Part shown: positions 8,423-17,775 of the stretch, piece after piece
How the letters are laid out: every line of letters begins with the position of its first letter
Position numbering within the stretch: the first letter of the stretch is position 1
Source: Acetobacteraceae bacterium
GTDB lineage: Bacteria > Pseudomonadota > Alphaproteobacteria > Acetobacterales > Acetobacteraceae
DNA: 64,000 nt
NCBI GenBank assembly: GCA_004843345.1
Contig: CP039460.1
Coordinates: forward strand, 62,001 to 126,000
Direction: 5' to 3'
Position numbers and translations under genes: made by a program
Notes under the pieces: model-generated
Databases searched by the model: none
What the model saw: the letters and a program-made list of their open reading frames with translations, nothing else
Told to the model about the DNA's origin: nothing

Positions 8423-9238
8423 TTAAACAACTTTCTCTTCGTATGGAACATTGAAAGACATCCCATCCCATCCGGGTTCTATCGAGGGGGGTAAGCGTTG
8501 CTTTAAGCTTTCATAATCAAGTTTGTGCCCCATATGGGTCAAAATAATTTTCTTTGGAGAAAAATGTGCCTTCCACCGCAAGACATCCTCTACAGAAGCA
8601 TGTGAAAAATGTTCAGTTTCTTGAAAACAGCCAATTACCCAAGTCTGTAAATTCGATAGCATTTTTTCGGATTCCTCTGGAAATCCTGTAACATCAGTCG
8701 AATACGCAAAATTGCCAATTCTTAGTCCCGTACTAAAGTAATTGCCATGATGTTGCTCAATAATAGATACTTTAAAAGGACCTATTGTGAGGGTTTCCCC
8801 ATCGTTCACCTCTTTCAAATTGAAAGAAGGCCAAGGAAAACGATTTGGGTCATGCGGACGGAAAGCGTAAGCGCATCTTTTTTGAATCTCTTCTAAAGTT
8901 TCTTTCTTTCCATAGAGTGGAATATAGCGCTTAATCTGACGATTTACGGCTCTAAGTTCATCTAGACCGCCAATATGATCACTATGAGGATGCGTGCAAA
9001 AGATTGCATCTATTTTTGAAAAACCAGCTTCTAGCATTTGAAAACGAAAATCTGGGCTCGCATCAACCAACAAACGAAACCCTTGATATTCGACAATAAG
9101 CGAAGATCTTGTCCGCCGATTACGTGGATTTTTTGGATCGCATTTTCCCCAAACCCCAGTCTCCAGCCCTTCTCCCCCCCCTACCATCGGCACGCCAGCA
9201 GAGCCACCACATCCCAAAAGAGTAATCTTCATTGTCAT
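8423..9238 (-). CDS. MBL-fold metallohydrolase, PhnP/RNase Z-like
   Basis: This 271-residue protein has the metallo-beta-lactamase fold signature THPHSDHIGG, with H83, H85, D87 and H88 as metal ligands, and a later LTHMGHKLD. It starts with ITLLGCGGSAGVP and carries GKCDPKNPRNRRTRSS, both typical of the PhnP-like branch that acts on cyclic or phosphodiester substrates. The true substrate is unknown. The gene overlaps the tatD stop by 4 bp (ATGA). A metG-tatD-MBL order is common in Alphaproteobacteria, so it is a conserved partner of tatD. Confidence 0.85.
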   Translation of the reverse strand: MTMKITLLGCGGSAGVPMVGGGEGLETGVWGKCDPKNPRNRRTRSSLIVEYQGFRLLVDASPDFRFQMLEAGFSKIDAIFCTHPHSDHIGGLDELRAVNRQIKRYIPLYGKKETLEEIQKRCAYAFRPHDPNRFPWPSFNLKEVNDGETLTIGPFKVSIIEQHHGNYFSTGLRIGNFAYSTDVTGFPEESEKMLSNLQTWVIGCFQETEHFSHASVEDVLRWKAHFSPKKIILTHMGHKLDYESLKQRLPPSIEPGWDGMSFNVPYEEKVV

Positions 9239-10020
9239 GAAGGCACTGCCTTTTTAAATAAACGATAAAAATTTTCTGTCGTTTGAGACGCAATGTCTTC
9301 TAGTGAAACTTCACGAAGCTGTGCAATTTTTTCTGCGACTAAGAAAGTCCACGCAGGAACATTTGGCTTCCCCCTGTTAGGAACAGGTGCCAAAAAAGGA
9401 CTATCCGTTTCAATAAGAATTCTATCTGAGGGGAAACTTTGAGCAACTTCTCTAATTGGATCACATTTTGGAAATGTCACAAGACCTGAAAAACTGATAT
9501 ATCCCCCTAATTTTTCTATTTTTGTTGCAAACTCCAAGTTTTCCGCAAAACAATGAATTAAAAAAGGGAAAGCTCCTCGCTCCATTTCCCCTTCTAGAAT
9601 TGAAAGAACATCCCCCCCAGCCTGACGACAATGGATAATTAAGGGCAAGCCACTTGCTCTCGAAGCCTCAATATGCCGTCTAAAAGATTTAAACTGATGA
9701 GCTTTCGTCTCTTCGCTACTGCGAAAGTAATCTAAGCCCGTTTCTCCGACACCGATAATGCCATCAGAATTTAAATCCTCAAGCATTTCCTGTAAGCTTG
9801 GTAAGGGTTCCTCTTGCACATAATTAGGATGTGTACCGATACTTCCCCAAACACGGATATCTTCATCTTTATAAAATGCGACAAGCTCTTTTTGAACGTG
9901 ACGTTGAGACCAACGCGTACCAATTGTATTCACGCCATGGAGATGGCATTCTGTAGAGAAAACTTTTAGAGCGTTCTCTTCACACATATCTAAATGACAA
10001 TGAGAATCAATAATTTTCAT
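9235..10020 (-). CDS. tatD: TatD family metal-dependent hydrolase (DNase)
   Basis: TatD proteins are TIM-barrel hydrolases; the E. coli member has 3'-5' exonuclease activity on DNA and RNA. The 261-residue protein shows DSHCHLD with H7 and H9, then IGVGETGLDYF, LPLIIHCRQAGGD and ILIETDSPFL, which supply the metal ligands. Length is normal. It overlaps the end of metG by 4 bp (ATGA) and the next gene by 4 bp, so all three genes should be translated from one message. The name does not imply a role in Tat export. Confidence 0.93.
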   Translation of the reverse strand: MKIIDSHCHLDMCEENALKVFSTECHLHGVNTIGTRWSQRHVQKELVAFYKDEDIRVWGSIGTHPNYVQEEPLPSLQEMLEDLNSDGIIGVGETGLDYFRSSEETKAHQFKSFRRHIEASRASGLPLIIHCRQAGGDVLSILEGEMERGAFPFLIHCFAENLEFATKIEKLGGYISFSGLVTFPKCDPIREVAQSFPSDRILIETDSPFLAPVPNRGKPNVPAWTFLVAEKIAQLREVSLEDIASQTTENFYRLFKKAVPS

Positions 10021-11567
10021 TTGTTTTCTACAACTTCAATACGTGGAAATAAGGGTTCAGGTTTAGGAAAACTAATTTCCTCTCGTAATAGAGCTGCTTG
10101 CAGACTTGCGAACATTCTATCTTCACTTGGAACAGCTAAAAGATCCAAAAGTTTAGACATTTTTTCTGGCATATAAGGCTGAGTAATAACCGCTATACAG
10201 CGTAAAGCCTCGACAAGAACCCATAGGACAACCGTCATGCGTTCAGGATTTGTTTTTCTTAATTTCCATGGCGCCTGATGATCGATATAAGCATTTGCCT
10301 CACGAATAACTTCCCAAACTTTATCTAATCCCTTTGTTAAGGCCACTTCATCCATTGCTTCTTTTACAACAGCATGCAGCCCATAAGCCTTTTTCAGTAA
10401 AGCATCAAAATCTTCTGGCAAGCACGCCACTCGACCAGGTAAAACACCATTATGGTTTTTAGCAACAAAGCTTAAAACACGCTGAGCTAAATTTCCAAGA
10501 TCATTAGCGAGCTCTGTATTTATTCTCGTTATTAAAGAAGATCGACTAAAATTTGCATCCCCGCCAAAAGGCACTTCACGCATTAAAAAATAGCGCAACT
10601 GATCAACGCCAAACTCATCAGATAGAGCCAATGGATCAAGAACATTTCCTATAGACTTACTCATTTTTTGCCCTTCAACCGTCCACCAGCCATGGGCAAA
10701 AATCTTCTTCGGTAACTCGAGCTCTGCTGCCATTAAGAAGGCAGGCCAATAAATAGCATGAAAACGTGCAATTTCTTTACCAATCAGATGAACTTTAGGT
10801 GGCCAAAACTTTTTAAAATCTTCCCCTTCTGTTTCTGGGTAGCCGACACCAGTAAGATAATTCGATAAAGCATCAAACCACACATACATAACGTGTTCTT
10901 CATCGTCAGGAACAGGAATACCCCATTTAAAACTCGTTCGGCTGATAGACAAATCGCGAAGTCCCTGCTTCACAAAACTTTCAATTTCTCTCCTTGCCCC
11001 CATTGGTGAGATAAAATCAGGATTTTTTTCATAAAAATCTAAAAGTCTTTCGGTGAAAGCTGACAGTTTAAAGAAGTATGAAGGCTCTTTTATATATTCG
11101 ACAGGAGCACCTTCCAGCGTTGTTTTTTCTCCTGTAGGTGAAGTCTTTAATTCATCATTGCCTACAAAAGCCTCATCCCTTGCAGAATACCACCCCTCAT
11201 AATATCCCAAATAGATGAAGCCTTTCTCCTTGATTTTTGTCCATAATGCCTGTGCCGATTTTTTATGTGCAGCATAAGTCGTCCTAACAAAAAAATCCGA
11301 CTGAACATTCATCACCTTTTGCATTTTTTGGAATTCTTTCGAAACCCTATCTGCAAAAATTTGTGGTGTAATGTTTTTACTTAAAGCTGTACGCTCAACC
11401 TTCTGGCCATACTCATCCGTTCCTGTTTCAAAAAAAACATCCTTCCCCTCTAACCTTTGGAAGCGAGCAAGAACATCTGCCGCGATAGAGCTATAAGCAT
11501 GGCCAATATGAGGTTTTCCATTCACATAAAAAATAGGAGTTGTAACCATATAAGTATTTTTATTCAC
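10017..11567 (-). CDS. metG: Methionyl-tRNA synthetase
   Basis: MetG charges tRNA-Met with methionine. The 516-residue protein has the class I motif PHIGH at 19-23 and KMSKSIGN at about 300, with an anticodon-binding helical domain after it. It lacks the C-terminal tRNA-binding dimer domain of the long E. coli form, which is usual for Alphaproteobacteria. The GTG start at 11567 follows a GAGAAAG; an internal ATG at 11549 lacks a clear ribosome binding site. It lies 19 bp after holB. Confidence 0.97.
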   Translation of the reverse strand: MNKNTYMVTTPIFYVNGKPHIGHAYSSIAADVLARFQRLEGKDVFFETGTDEYGQKVERTALSKNITPQIFADRVSKEFQKMQKVMNVQSDFFVRTTYAAHKKSAQALWTKIKEKGFIYLGYYEGWYSARDEAFVGNDELKTSPTGEKTTLEGAPVEYIKEPSYFFKLSAFTERLLDFYEKNPDFISPMGARREIESFVKQGLRDLSISRTSFKWGIPVPDDEEHVMYVWFDALSNYLTGVGYPETEGEDFKKFWPPKVHLIGKEIARFHAIYWPAFLMAAELELPKKIFAHGWWTVEGQKMSKSIGNVLDPLALSDEFGVDQLRYFLMREVPFGGDANFSRSSLITRINTELANDLGNLAQRVLSFVAKNHNGVLPGRVACLPEDFDALLKKAYGLHAVVKEAMDEVALTKGLDKVWEVIREANAYIDHQAPWKLRKTNPERMTVVLWVLVEALRCIAVITQPYMPEKMSKLLDLLAVPSEDRMFASLQAALLREEISFPKPEPLFPRIEVVENK

Positions 11568-11586
11568 GATGATGACTTTCTCTAAT

Positions 11587-12492
11587 TTATTGTAATAAAC
11601 CTAAAATTTCGATCAGCACCTGTTCCTTCTCTAAAGAAAGGTGTTCTGCATCCAAAATTAATTTCTGCATCTCAAAATATTTCATAGACCACGTACGAGA
11701 TTCCAAATAATTCTTATCTTGAGCCGCCTCAACAGACTTTGAAAAAATTCCTTCCTGCAAAAGGGAATATAACAAAGTAACAGCTTCCCCCTTTTTTAAA
11801 TGAGAAACAGCCTCTTTTTTTTCATACGCTGGCGCATCTGAAAGCAGCAGATCAACCAAACTAGGAAAATTTCTATATTTTTCCCTCAAAAGCAAATAAG
11901 CTACTTTGGGAGATCCTTTTGCATATTTTAAAATTTTTTCTGAAACTTCTGGAATAAGCTTAGTCATATTCTCGTTAGAAAGAGGATATAATTTCAATAA
12001 ACGACATCTACTACGAATAGTATCCTGAATGCTTCCTAAGCGTGAAGTAATAAGGAAAAATAGACTCTTTGGCGGTGGCTCCTCAATTAACTTTAAAAGA
12101 GCATTCGAAGCAGAAACACTTAAATTTTCAACCCCATCAATAATAGCCACACGCCATTGGTTACCTGAAGATGTTTGTTGAAAAAAGTATTTTAAACGTC
12201 GAACTTCTTCAACAGAGATATCACGTTTTTTAGGATTTCCTTCTTCATCCTCTTCACGCCTTAGAGAAATAACCCCCTCATGAGTTCCTGATAAAAGCCG
12301 TTTTTCTTGCGGTGAATTTTGAACAATTTTAAAAATAAATCTTACACAAGAAAAAACAAACGTTTCCTTTCCAATCCCAGGTGAACCTGAAATAAGCCAA
12401 GCATGGGAAATCTTCCCTCGATGAAACGCACTTTCAAAAAAATACTTGGCAGTGTCATGTCCAACTAATTTTTGGGTATATATCGAACCCAA
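11587..12492 (-). CDS. holB: DNA polymerase III delta' subunit
   Basis: Delta' is part of the clamp loader that places the sliding clamp on DNA. The 301-residue protein has an AAA+ fold with GSPGIGKET at 36-44. This is a degenerate P-loop, as expected for a delta' that does not hydrolyse ATP. The SNALLKLIEEPP segment is the family hallmark, and ITSRLGSIQDTIRSRCR follows. The start is TTG, supported by GGGG 8-9 bases upstream. It sits between tmk and metG, the usual alphaproteobacterial order. Confidence 0.95.
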   Translation of the reverse strand: MGSIYTQKLVGHDTAKYFFESAFHRGKISHAWLISGSPGIGKETFVFSCVRFIFKIVQNSPQEKRLLSGTHEGVISLRREEDEEGNPKKRDISVEEVRRLKYFFQQTSSGNQWRVAIIDGVENLSVSASNALLKLIEEPPPKSLFFLITSRLGSIQDTIRSRCRLLKLYPLSNENMTKLIPEVSEKILKYAKGSPKVAYLLLREKYRNFPSLVDLLLSDAPAYEKKEAVSHLKKGEAVTLLYSLLQEGIFSKSVEAAQDKNYLESRTWSMKYFEMQKLILDAEHLSLEKEQVLIEILGLLQ

Positions 12493-12504
12493 GCGATTTT
12501 CCCC

Positions 12505-13167
12505 TTATCGTCTAAACAACATACGTGATGAATCTTCTAGCACTTTCTCAATCCGCTCTTGTAAATATAGCTGAATTTGCTCTGGTCGTGCAGAGCCATT
12601 TACGACAAAAATTCTTTCGTTAAACAGCTTCGAAAGCTCTAAAAATCCCTGTCGAACCCTCCCATGAAACGTATGTTTTTCAGCTTCATAACGATCTAAT
12701 CTTTCATTTCGCTTCTTAGCCCTCTTCATTCCTTCCTCAACAGAAATATCCAAAAGAAATGTGAGGTCTGGAGAAACAGTCAAAAACTTATGAAGTGATT
12801 TAATAAAATAAAGCGTTTCTTGTTCACCTTTTTGTATACCATATCCTTGATAAGCGATTGTCGAATCTAAAAAACGATCACAAATAACGACTTTTCCGTT
12901 TTCTAAAGCCGGTAAAATAACTTTTTCAATATGATCTAATCTAGCAGCGAATAAAAGCGCCACTTCGACCCTAGAAGAAAATTTATAATCAGAAAAAAGC
13001 AAGAGATCTCTAAGCGCCTCCGCCCCTTTTGTGCCTCCTGGCTCCCTTGTTAAACAAACTTCATACCCACTTTTTTCTAACCAAGAAGCAAGGAGACGAG
13101 CTTGAGTACTTTTACCAGCACCTTCTCCCCCCTCTAATGTGATAAAAAGACCATTCTTACTTTCCAT
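12505..13167 (-). CDS. tmk: Thymidylate kinase
   Basis: Thymidylate kinase makes dTDP from dTMP. I place the start at ATG 13167, giving 220 residues that begin MESKNGLFITLEGGEGAGKS with the P-loop at 13-20. The reading from 13251 would add a 28-residue hydrophobic stretch and lie inside dacA. Other marks are LTREPGGT, CDRFLDST and the LID region with KKRNERLDRYE. The chosen start overlaps the dacA stop by 11 bp. The dacA-tmk-holB order is conserved in many Alphaproteobacteria. Confidence 0.96.
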   Translation of the reverse strand: MESKNGLFITLEGGEGAGKSTQARLLASWLEKSGYEVCLTREPGGTKGAEALRDLLLFSDYKFSSRVEVALLFAARLDHIEKVILPALENGKVVICDRFLDSTIAYQGYGIQKGEQETLYFIKSLHKFLTVSPDLTFLLDISVEEGMKRAKKRNERLDRYEAEKHTFHGRVRQGFLELSKLFNERIFVVNGSARPEQIQLYLQERIEKVLEDSSRMLFRR

Positions 13168-14362
13168 AATGAGTGATGCGATGCAAAATTTTAGAAACAG
13201 GCCCCAAAGACTCAATATTTTCAGAAACCAGAAGAGGTATTTTTTGTGCAATCGCCCCTGGAATTTTCAACTCTAAGACACCAACCTCTTTTCCAGCCTT
13301 CAAAGGAGCCTTCAAAGGGGATAAATACACTGCAGTTTCTGGAAACTGACGTGTATTTTTAGGAATCGTTGCAATAATATCTTTCGATGAAACAAGGGCA
13401 ACGGTTTCTTTTCTCCCCATCCAAACAGGTGCTGCTGGAACAATAATTTGACCTTTTTTCAAAACACTATGTTGCTCAAAACTGGAGAATGCCCACTCCA
13501 TCAGGCGTTCTCCTTCAGCTGCACGACTGGCCATACTTGCCAAGCCATTCACAACAACTAAAACTCTCTGAGAACCACGCTGCGAGCTCGCACAAAGCCC
13601 ATACCCACCAGCATCTGTATGCCCAGTTTTTAATCCATCGGCTGTGCCTTTCACAACCAGCGAGTTTCTATTTTCCTGTCGAATATGATTATATGTAAAA
13701 ACCTTCTCCCCAAAAAAGTGATAATATTGAGGAAAATCTCTCAATAGCGCTGTTGCCAATGTTGCTATGTCTCGTGCTGTCATATAGTGCCCCTCAGCAG
13801 GCCACCCTGTTGCATTGACAAAATGAGAATTTTTCATACCGAGACGTACAGCTTCTTCATTCATTAGTTCCGCAAAATGATCCTCGCTCCCAGCTATCCC
13901 TTCAGCCAAAGCAACACAGGCATCATTTCCAGATTGAACCAAGGCGCCTTGCAATAAGTCTTCGATGCTCACAGGCTTTCCAACAGGAAGAAACATACGA
14001 GATCCTCCCATACGCCAAGCTTTCTCACTCACTGTAAAATTCTGAGATAATTTAATACGATCCGCAGATAAAAATAAGAAGACAATGTAAGCTGTCATCA
14101 TTTTCGTTAAAGAGGATGGAGGCATTCTTTCGTCTGCATTTTTACTCAGCAATTCTGTACCTGTTCCAGGATCACAAACGAAAGCCCAGCGTGCCGGTGT
14201 AAAAGGCTGAGCAGAAAGCATTTCACTAGATGAACGAACCTTATTCTCTGGAAGAGACGGCGGCAAATCACTTGCCGCAAAACTTTCTCTGGTTGCCATA
14301 CAAATTCCCGTTAAACCCAATGTTGTTACGGCACCTTGTAAAAATTTACGACGTTCCACCAT
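13157..14362 (-). CDS. dacA: D-alanyl-D-alanine carboxypeptidase (PBP5-like)
   Basis: This periplasmic enzyme trims the terminal D-alanine from peptidoglycan stem peptides. With the start at ATG 14362 (GAGGA about 12 bases upstream) it has 401 residues. The active-site motifs are S84-LT-K87, SGN at 144-146 and KTG at 245-247. A C-terminal all-beta domain and a short amphipathic end follow. The N-terminus has ERRKFLQG and then a hydrophobic stretch, a good match to a twin-arginine signal, whereas most PBP5 homologues use Sec. A start 7 residues earlier (14383) is possible. Confidence 0.94.
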   Translation of the reverse strand: MVERRKFLQGAVTTLGLTGICMATRESFAASDLPPSLPENKVRSSSEMLSAQPFTPARWAFVCDPGTGTELLSKNADERMPPSSLTKMMTAYIVFLFLSADRIKLSQNFTVSEKAWRMGGSRMFLPVGKPVSIEDLLQGALVQSGNDACVALAEGIAGSEDHFAELMNEEAVRLGMKNSHFVNATGWPAEGHYMTARDIATLATALLRDFPQYYHFFGEKVFTYNHIRQENRNSLVVKGTADGLKTGHTDAGGYGLCASSQRGSQRVLVVVNGLASMASRAAEGERLMEWAFSSFEQHSVLKKGQIIVPAAPVWMGRKETVALVSSKDIIATIPKNTRQFPETAVYLSPLKAPLKAGKEVGVLELKIPGAIAQKIPLLVSENIESLGPVSKILHRITHYGK

Positions 14363-14423
14363 AAAATAAAAATCCTCAAGCACTATAATATTTTCTTAAA
14401 AAAGTAATAAACAAAACAGCCTC

Positions 14424-15497
14424 TTACTGACAGCTCAAATCTCCTAATAAAGCCGCTGCTAAAGCATAAAATTCCGAAGGATTGTAACGCATTATTACTT
14501 TAAAATTAGGGTACAGCATAAAACTCTCACCGGCCTGACCTTCAGGCTGGAATAAAATACCTTTTAATTCAGGATGCACAAAATGCTCCCCTGTTATAGG
14601 ATAAACCCCCAAAGTTTCCCATTCTGATAAAGTATGCTGTGGCGCTGTACTGTAGTTCTTAGTTCCAGAAAATATATTTTCCTTTCCAGAGGCCGGCATA
14701 ACTCTAACCATTTCTCCCCAGGGCGTTTCTCTATCCCAGCCTGATTTTTGCAAATAATTGGCGATAGATGTCAACGCATCCTTTTTATTGTTCCAAATAT
14801 CAGGATACCGGTGTTTGAAAAAAACCTTATCAGAGCCTGTTGTTGCAAAATTTATATAAGCTGTTGGCATAAATTGTGGTTGCCCCATCGCACCTGCATA
14901 ACTACTTGTCATCTTGGCGGGGTTCATTCCTGTCTTTCCAGCAATTTCTATTGCCGTTAAAAGCTCTTTTTTGAAATACTGAGATCGCCTCCCATCAAAA
15001 GCGAGCGTAGAAAGGGCAGCAAAAACATTATTTTTACCCTCCACAGACCCAAAATGGGTTTCAATTCCCCATATTCCTAAAATAACATGAGGATTAACAT
15101 GATAAGAAGAAGAGACTTTATTGAATATTTTTTGCTCTTTTCTATATTCTTTCTTTCCCTGTTCTAATCGATCTGGAGAAATAACATTGTCTTTATAAAC
15201 TTTCCAACTCCAATGGAACTCAGGTTGGTTCCTATCTTTTTTTAAAATTGCTTTGTTTGGATAAGGCTGCTTTTCCGCAAAACTTAAAGCTTTCTTGATG
15301 ACTAATTTAGGCGCTAAATGCTTTCTCAAAGCTTCTTCCCGAATCTGCTCAAGAAAATCCGTGTAGCTCAAACTGGAATGCACGCTTAGAGGCACTGCTT
15401 TAGAAGGCTCTGTTGCAGATGAAATAGAGGGGGATGCCATTAATGGAAATACAAATAAGGCACAAAACGGAAATCTATATTTTTCAAATATTTTCAC
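14424..15497 (-). CDS. mltB: Lytic murein transglycosylase, MltB-like
   Basis: This enzyme cleaves peptidoglycan strands to 1,6-anhydro ends. The 357-residue protein has a signal sequence (hydrophobic at about 9-27), then the MltB catalytic motif GIWGIETHFG with Glu146 as the likely catalytic acid, and YAGAMGQPQFMPTAY. I see no lipobox, so it is probably a soluble periplasmic form. The C-terminus is short and has no obvious extra peptidoglycan-binding domain. The start is GTG behind a G-rich stretch. It lies 61 bp upstream of dacA, another peptidoglycan-trimming gene, and is divergent from dedA. Confidence 0.92.
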   Translation of the reverse strand: MKIFEKYRFPFCALFVFPLMASPSISSATEPSKAVPLSVHSSLSYTDFLEQIREEALRKHLAPKLVIKKALSFAEKQPYPNKAILKKDRNQPEFHWSWKVYKDNVISPDRLEQGKKEYRKEQKIFNKVSSSYHVNPHVILGIWGIETHFGSVEGKNNVFAALSTLAFDGRRSQYFKKELLTAIEIAGKTGMNPAKMTSSYAGAMGQPQFMPTAYINFATTGSDKVFFKHRYPDIWNNKKDALTSIANYLQKSGWDRETPWGEMVRVMPASGKENIFSGTKNYSTAPQHTLSEWETLGVYPITGEHFVHPELKGILFQPEGQAGESFMLYPNFKVIMRYNPSEFYALAAALLGDLSCQ

Positions 15498-15541
15498 AAC
15501 ACCCCCCCATTATCTAACTTATTTTATCAATAGCTTTTATC

Positions 15542-16137
15542 TTGCCCGATTTTCAATTTCTTTTCGCCTCAAATTTTAATTTTTTTCATCCATTAGAAAC
15601 ATCCGCTGTTCTAAAATTTTTTATAATTATTATTGGCACGCTCATTCTTGAAGATTTTACAACTGTTTTCGTCGCTTTAGCCGCACAGCAAAATAAAATT
15701 TCCATTCTTTTGTCCATCATATCCCTATGGATTGGCATCACCTTTGGAGATATTCTACTATATATACTGGGGATGTGTGGAACAAACAGTCTTGGAATAC
15801 GTCGTTTTCTTAAGCTTTCTGAAAGGCATCGTGGCACAGTGTGGTTTTCAGACAATCTAATAAAAATTATCGTTGTTTCCCGATTTGTTCCTGGATTAAG
15901 ATTACCTTTTTACACAGCATGTGGTTTTTTTTTCGAACGCCATTCTTATCCTTCATCCAGATCATCTCTTTAACGACACTGGTTTGGACAATTTTTCTTT
16001 TTACTGTTTCATTCAAATTTGGAAGCTGGATTCTTGAACACTCTGGAAACTGGCGTTTACTAAGTGTTTTGGGATTTTTAGTTAGCATTTACTTCATCAA
16101 AAAACTAATCAAAAACTCGAATTTCTTTAATCCTTAA
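15542..16137 (+). pseudogene. DedA-family membrane protein, frameshifted at a T9 tract
   Basis: DedA proteins are polytopic inner membrane proteins; some flip undecaprenyl phosphate. The first frame (from TTG 15542) reads through about 130 residues with TLILEDFTTVFVALAA, WIGITFGDILLY and SRFVPGLRLPFYTACGFFF, all family-like. It then runs into nonsense and stops at 15973. A second frame carries on as RTPFLSFIQIISLTTLVW to a stop at 16137. The join falls in the nine Ts at 15925-15933. One more T (or two fewer) would give one protein of about 199 residues, the usual size. It may be a real break, a phase-variable tract or a sequencing error. The ATP-grasp gene follows 18 bp later. Confidence 0.8.
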
Positions 16138-16155
16138 ATTTTTAAGAAATACTCA

Positions 16156-17232
16156 ATGTTCAAAAAAAAATCTCAACAGCAAAAAAAGGGAAATATTTTT
16201 TCTATTTTCGAATTTTGGCCTAATGAAATCTTTTATACTCCCATTGTTTTTTATTGGATTTTAAAAACACTCCAATCTCGAAAAAGCATGACAGCGCTTC
16301 TTGCCAATCCCCGGATTGAAACAGGTGGACTTTGTGGAGAAAGTAAAAGCTCAATTTTAAACATGGCAGGAGACTGGGCATTAAAAGAGATTGCCCCCTA
16401 TGTTGTCATGAAAAATAATCAACACACCTTTTCACGTCTCAACTTTCAGCTTCAAGAAAAAAACATAACCTTTCCCATCGTGATCAAGCCTGATATTGGC
16501 TCTAATGGCATTGGTGTCAAAAAAATAACTTCTCAAGAACAGCTAAAACAAGTTCTTAATTTATTTCCTTTTGGAATAACACTCATAGCTCAAAAATTAA
16601 TTGATTTTCCACTAGAAGCTGGCATTTTTTTTATTCGTTATCCAACCAAAAAATATGGAAAAATTACGTCAATCACTTACAAAGAAGAGCCTATGATTAT
16701 TGGAGATGGCAAATCTTCAATATTAGAGCTCGCCCAGAAAAATAAACGAATAGCCAAACTTTTTACGCTCTACTGGCCTTATATAAAACCAAAAGCGCAT
16801 CAAATTTTACAGCTGGGAGAAATACACACTCTCGTTTTTGCTGGAAATCATAGAAGAGGGTCTATTTTTTGGAATGGAACAGCAGATTTAACACCAGCTT
16901 TAGAACAAAAAATAAATAAAATACTACAGGATATTCCAGAATTTTATTTTGGTAGGATTGATTTAAAAGCAAAATCAAAAACAGATCTTTTTAAAGGCCA
17001 AAATTTTAAGATAATCGAAATCAATGGCGTTGGATCAGAAGCAACACATATATGGGATCGGCAAACAAAGCTTCTGACAGCTTATCGAGATCAATTTTCT
17101 CATTATGATGCTGCATTTAAAATTGGAAAATTGTTAAAAAAACAAACTTGGATGCAATCTTCTTTATTACAACTCATTAAAGCATGGAAAAAACACCAAA
17201 AACTAATATCTTCCTATCCCAGAAACGATTAA
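16156..17232 (+). CDS. ATP-grasp ligase of the D-alanine-D-alanine ligase-like group
   Basis: The 358-residue protein has an ATP-grasp fold: FPIVIKPDIGSNGIGVKK in the nucleotide site and IIEINGVGSEATHIWD as the metal-binding end. Its N-terminus, FEFWPNEIFYTPIVFYW and ANPRIETGGLCGESKSSIL, is the mark of a proteobacterial family often found beside or near DedA-type genes. The family is generally named as D-Ala-D-Ala ligase-like, but the substrate is not known, and it lacks close likeness to Ddl. It follows the broken dedA by 18 bp, suggesting one transcript. Its end overlaps the convergent MlaD gene by 4 bp. Confidence 0.75.
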   Translation: MFKKKSQQQKKGNIFSIFEFWPNEIFYTPIVFYWILKTLQSRKSMTALLANPRIETGGLCGESKSSILNMAGDWALKEIAPYVVMKNNQHTFSRLNFQLQEKNITFPIVIKPDIGSNGIGVKKITSQEQLKQVLNLFPFGITLIAQKLIDFPLEAGIFFIRYPTKKYGKITSITYKEEPMIIGDGKSSILELAQKNKRIAKLFTLYWPYIKPKAHQILQLGEIHTLVFAGNHRRGSIFWNGTADLTPALEQKINKILQDIPEFYFGRIDLKAKSKTDLFKGQNFKIIEINGVGSEATHIWDRQTKLLTAYRDQFSHYDAAFKIGKLLKKQTWMQSSLLQLIKAWKKHQKLISSYPRND

Positions 17233-17678
17233 TTTTGAACACTTCCACCAAAAGCATAATTGCTAATTTTTTGCTCCAAAGAAGGCTGACTAATTGTTTT
17301 TAACAAACTATCCCCATAAGAAAGAAAAACCTGACTTTTCCCCGGAATGAGCTCCAAAGAACTTCCCCCCATCATAGATTTTGATAAAATCAATGAGCTA
17401 TCCTTCGGCAACAGTAAGCCTTTTTTTAATAAAAAAGCGACACTAGCATTATCTTGATCTGAATTTAAATGTATTGATTTTACAGTACCCACTTCAATTC
17501 CTCTACTGAAAATAGGCGCTCCAACCTGCAAACCATCAACAGACGAAAAAGTCGCACTATAAGAAACATATTTCTCTAAAGAAGAATGTTTTATCCCCCA
17601 ACACCAGCTAAAAAATAGCAAAGTTGCCAATAGCACTAAAGCACTCAGAAAAATTTGACCGTTATTTTTACTAATCAT
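17229..17678 (-). CDS. mlaD: MlaD-like MCE domain lipid-transport protein
   Basis: The 149-residue protein has one N-terminal membrane helix (about 9-27) and one MCE domain: YSATFSSVDGLQVGAPIFSRG, VGTVKSIHL and LELIPGKS. This is the layout of MlaD, the periplasmic lipid-binding part of the MlaFEDB ABC system that moves phospholipids between the membranes. No mlaE or mlaF is next to it, so its permease and ATPase must be encoded elsewhere. It could instead belong to another small MCE system. The gene is read alone, convergent to the ATP-grasp gene and divergent from uppP. Confidence 0.85.
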   Translation of the reverse strand: MISKNNGQIFLSALVLLATLLFFSWCWGIKHSSLEKYVSYSATFSSVDGLQVGAPIFSRGIEVGTVKSIHLNSDQDNASVAFLLKKGLLLPKDSSLILSKSMMGGSSLELIPGKSQVFLSYGDSLLKTISQPSLEQKISNYAFGGSVQN

Positions 17679-17775
17679 AGCGACTATTTTATAGTACTCC
17701 TCTCCCCTTCTCTTTTTGAGAGAATATTCTAAAAAGAGATTTCATAAAATAAAAACATTTAGGCAATAAATTAGC

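Noticed and set aside
11568-11586. A leader riboswitch before metG or other amino acid genes
   Set aside because: The spacers before metG, lysC and hisS are too short or lack any known riboswitch pairing pattern.
15586-15855. An 89-residue minus-strand reading opposite dedA
   Set aside because: It lacks membrane or motif features and the plus strand carries clear DedA motifs.
15925-15933. Programmed ribosomal frameshift in dedA
   Set aside because: A T tract can slip, but I see no supporting stem-loop or pause signal, and no known dedA recoding. A fixed mutation, phase variation or read error is simpler.
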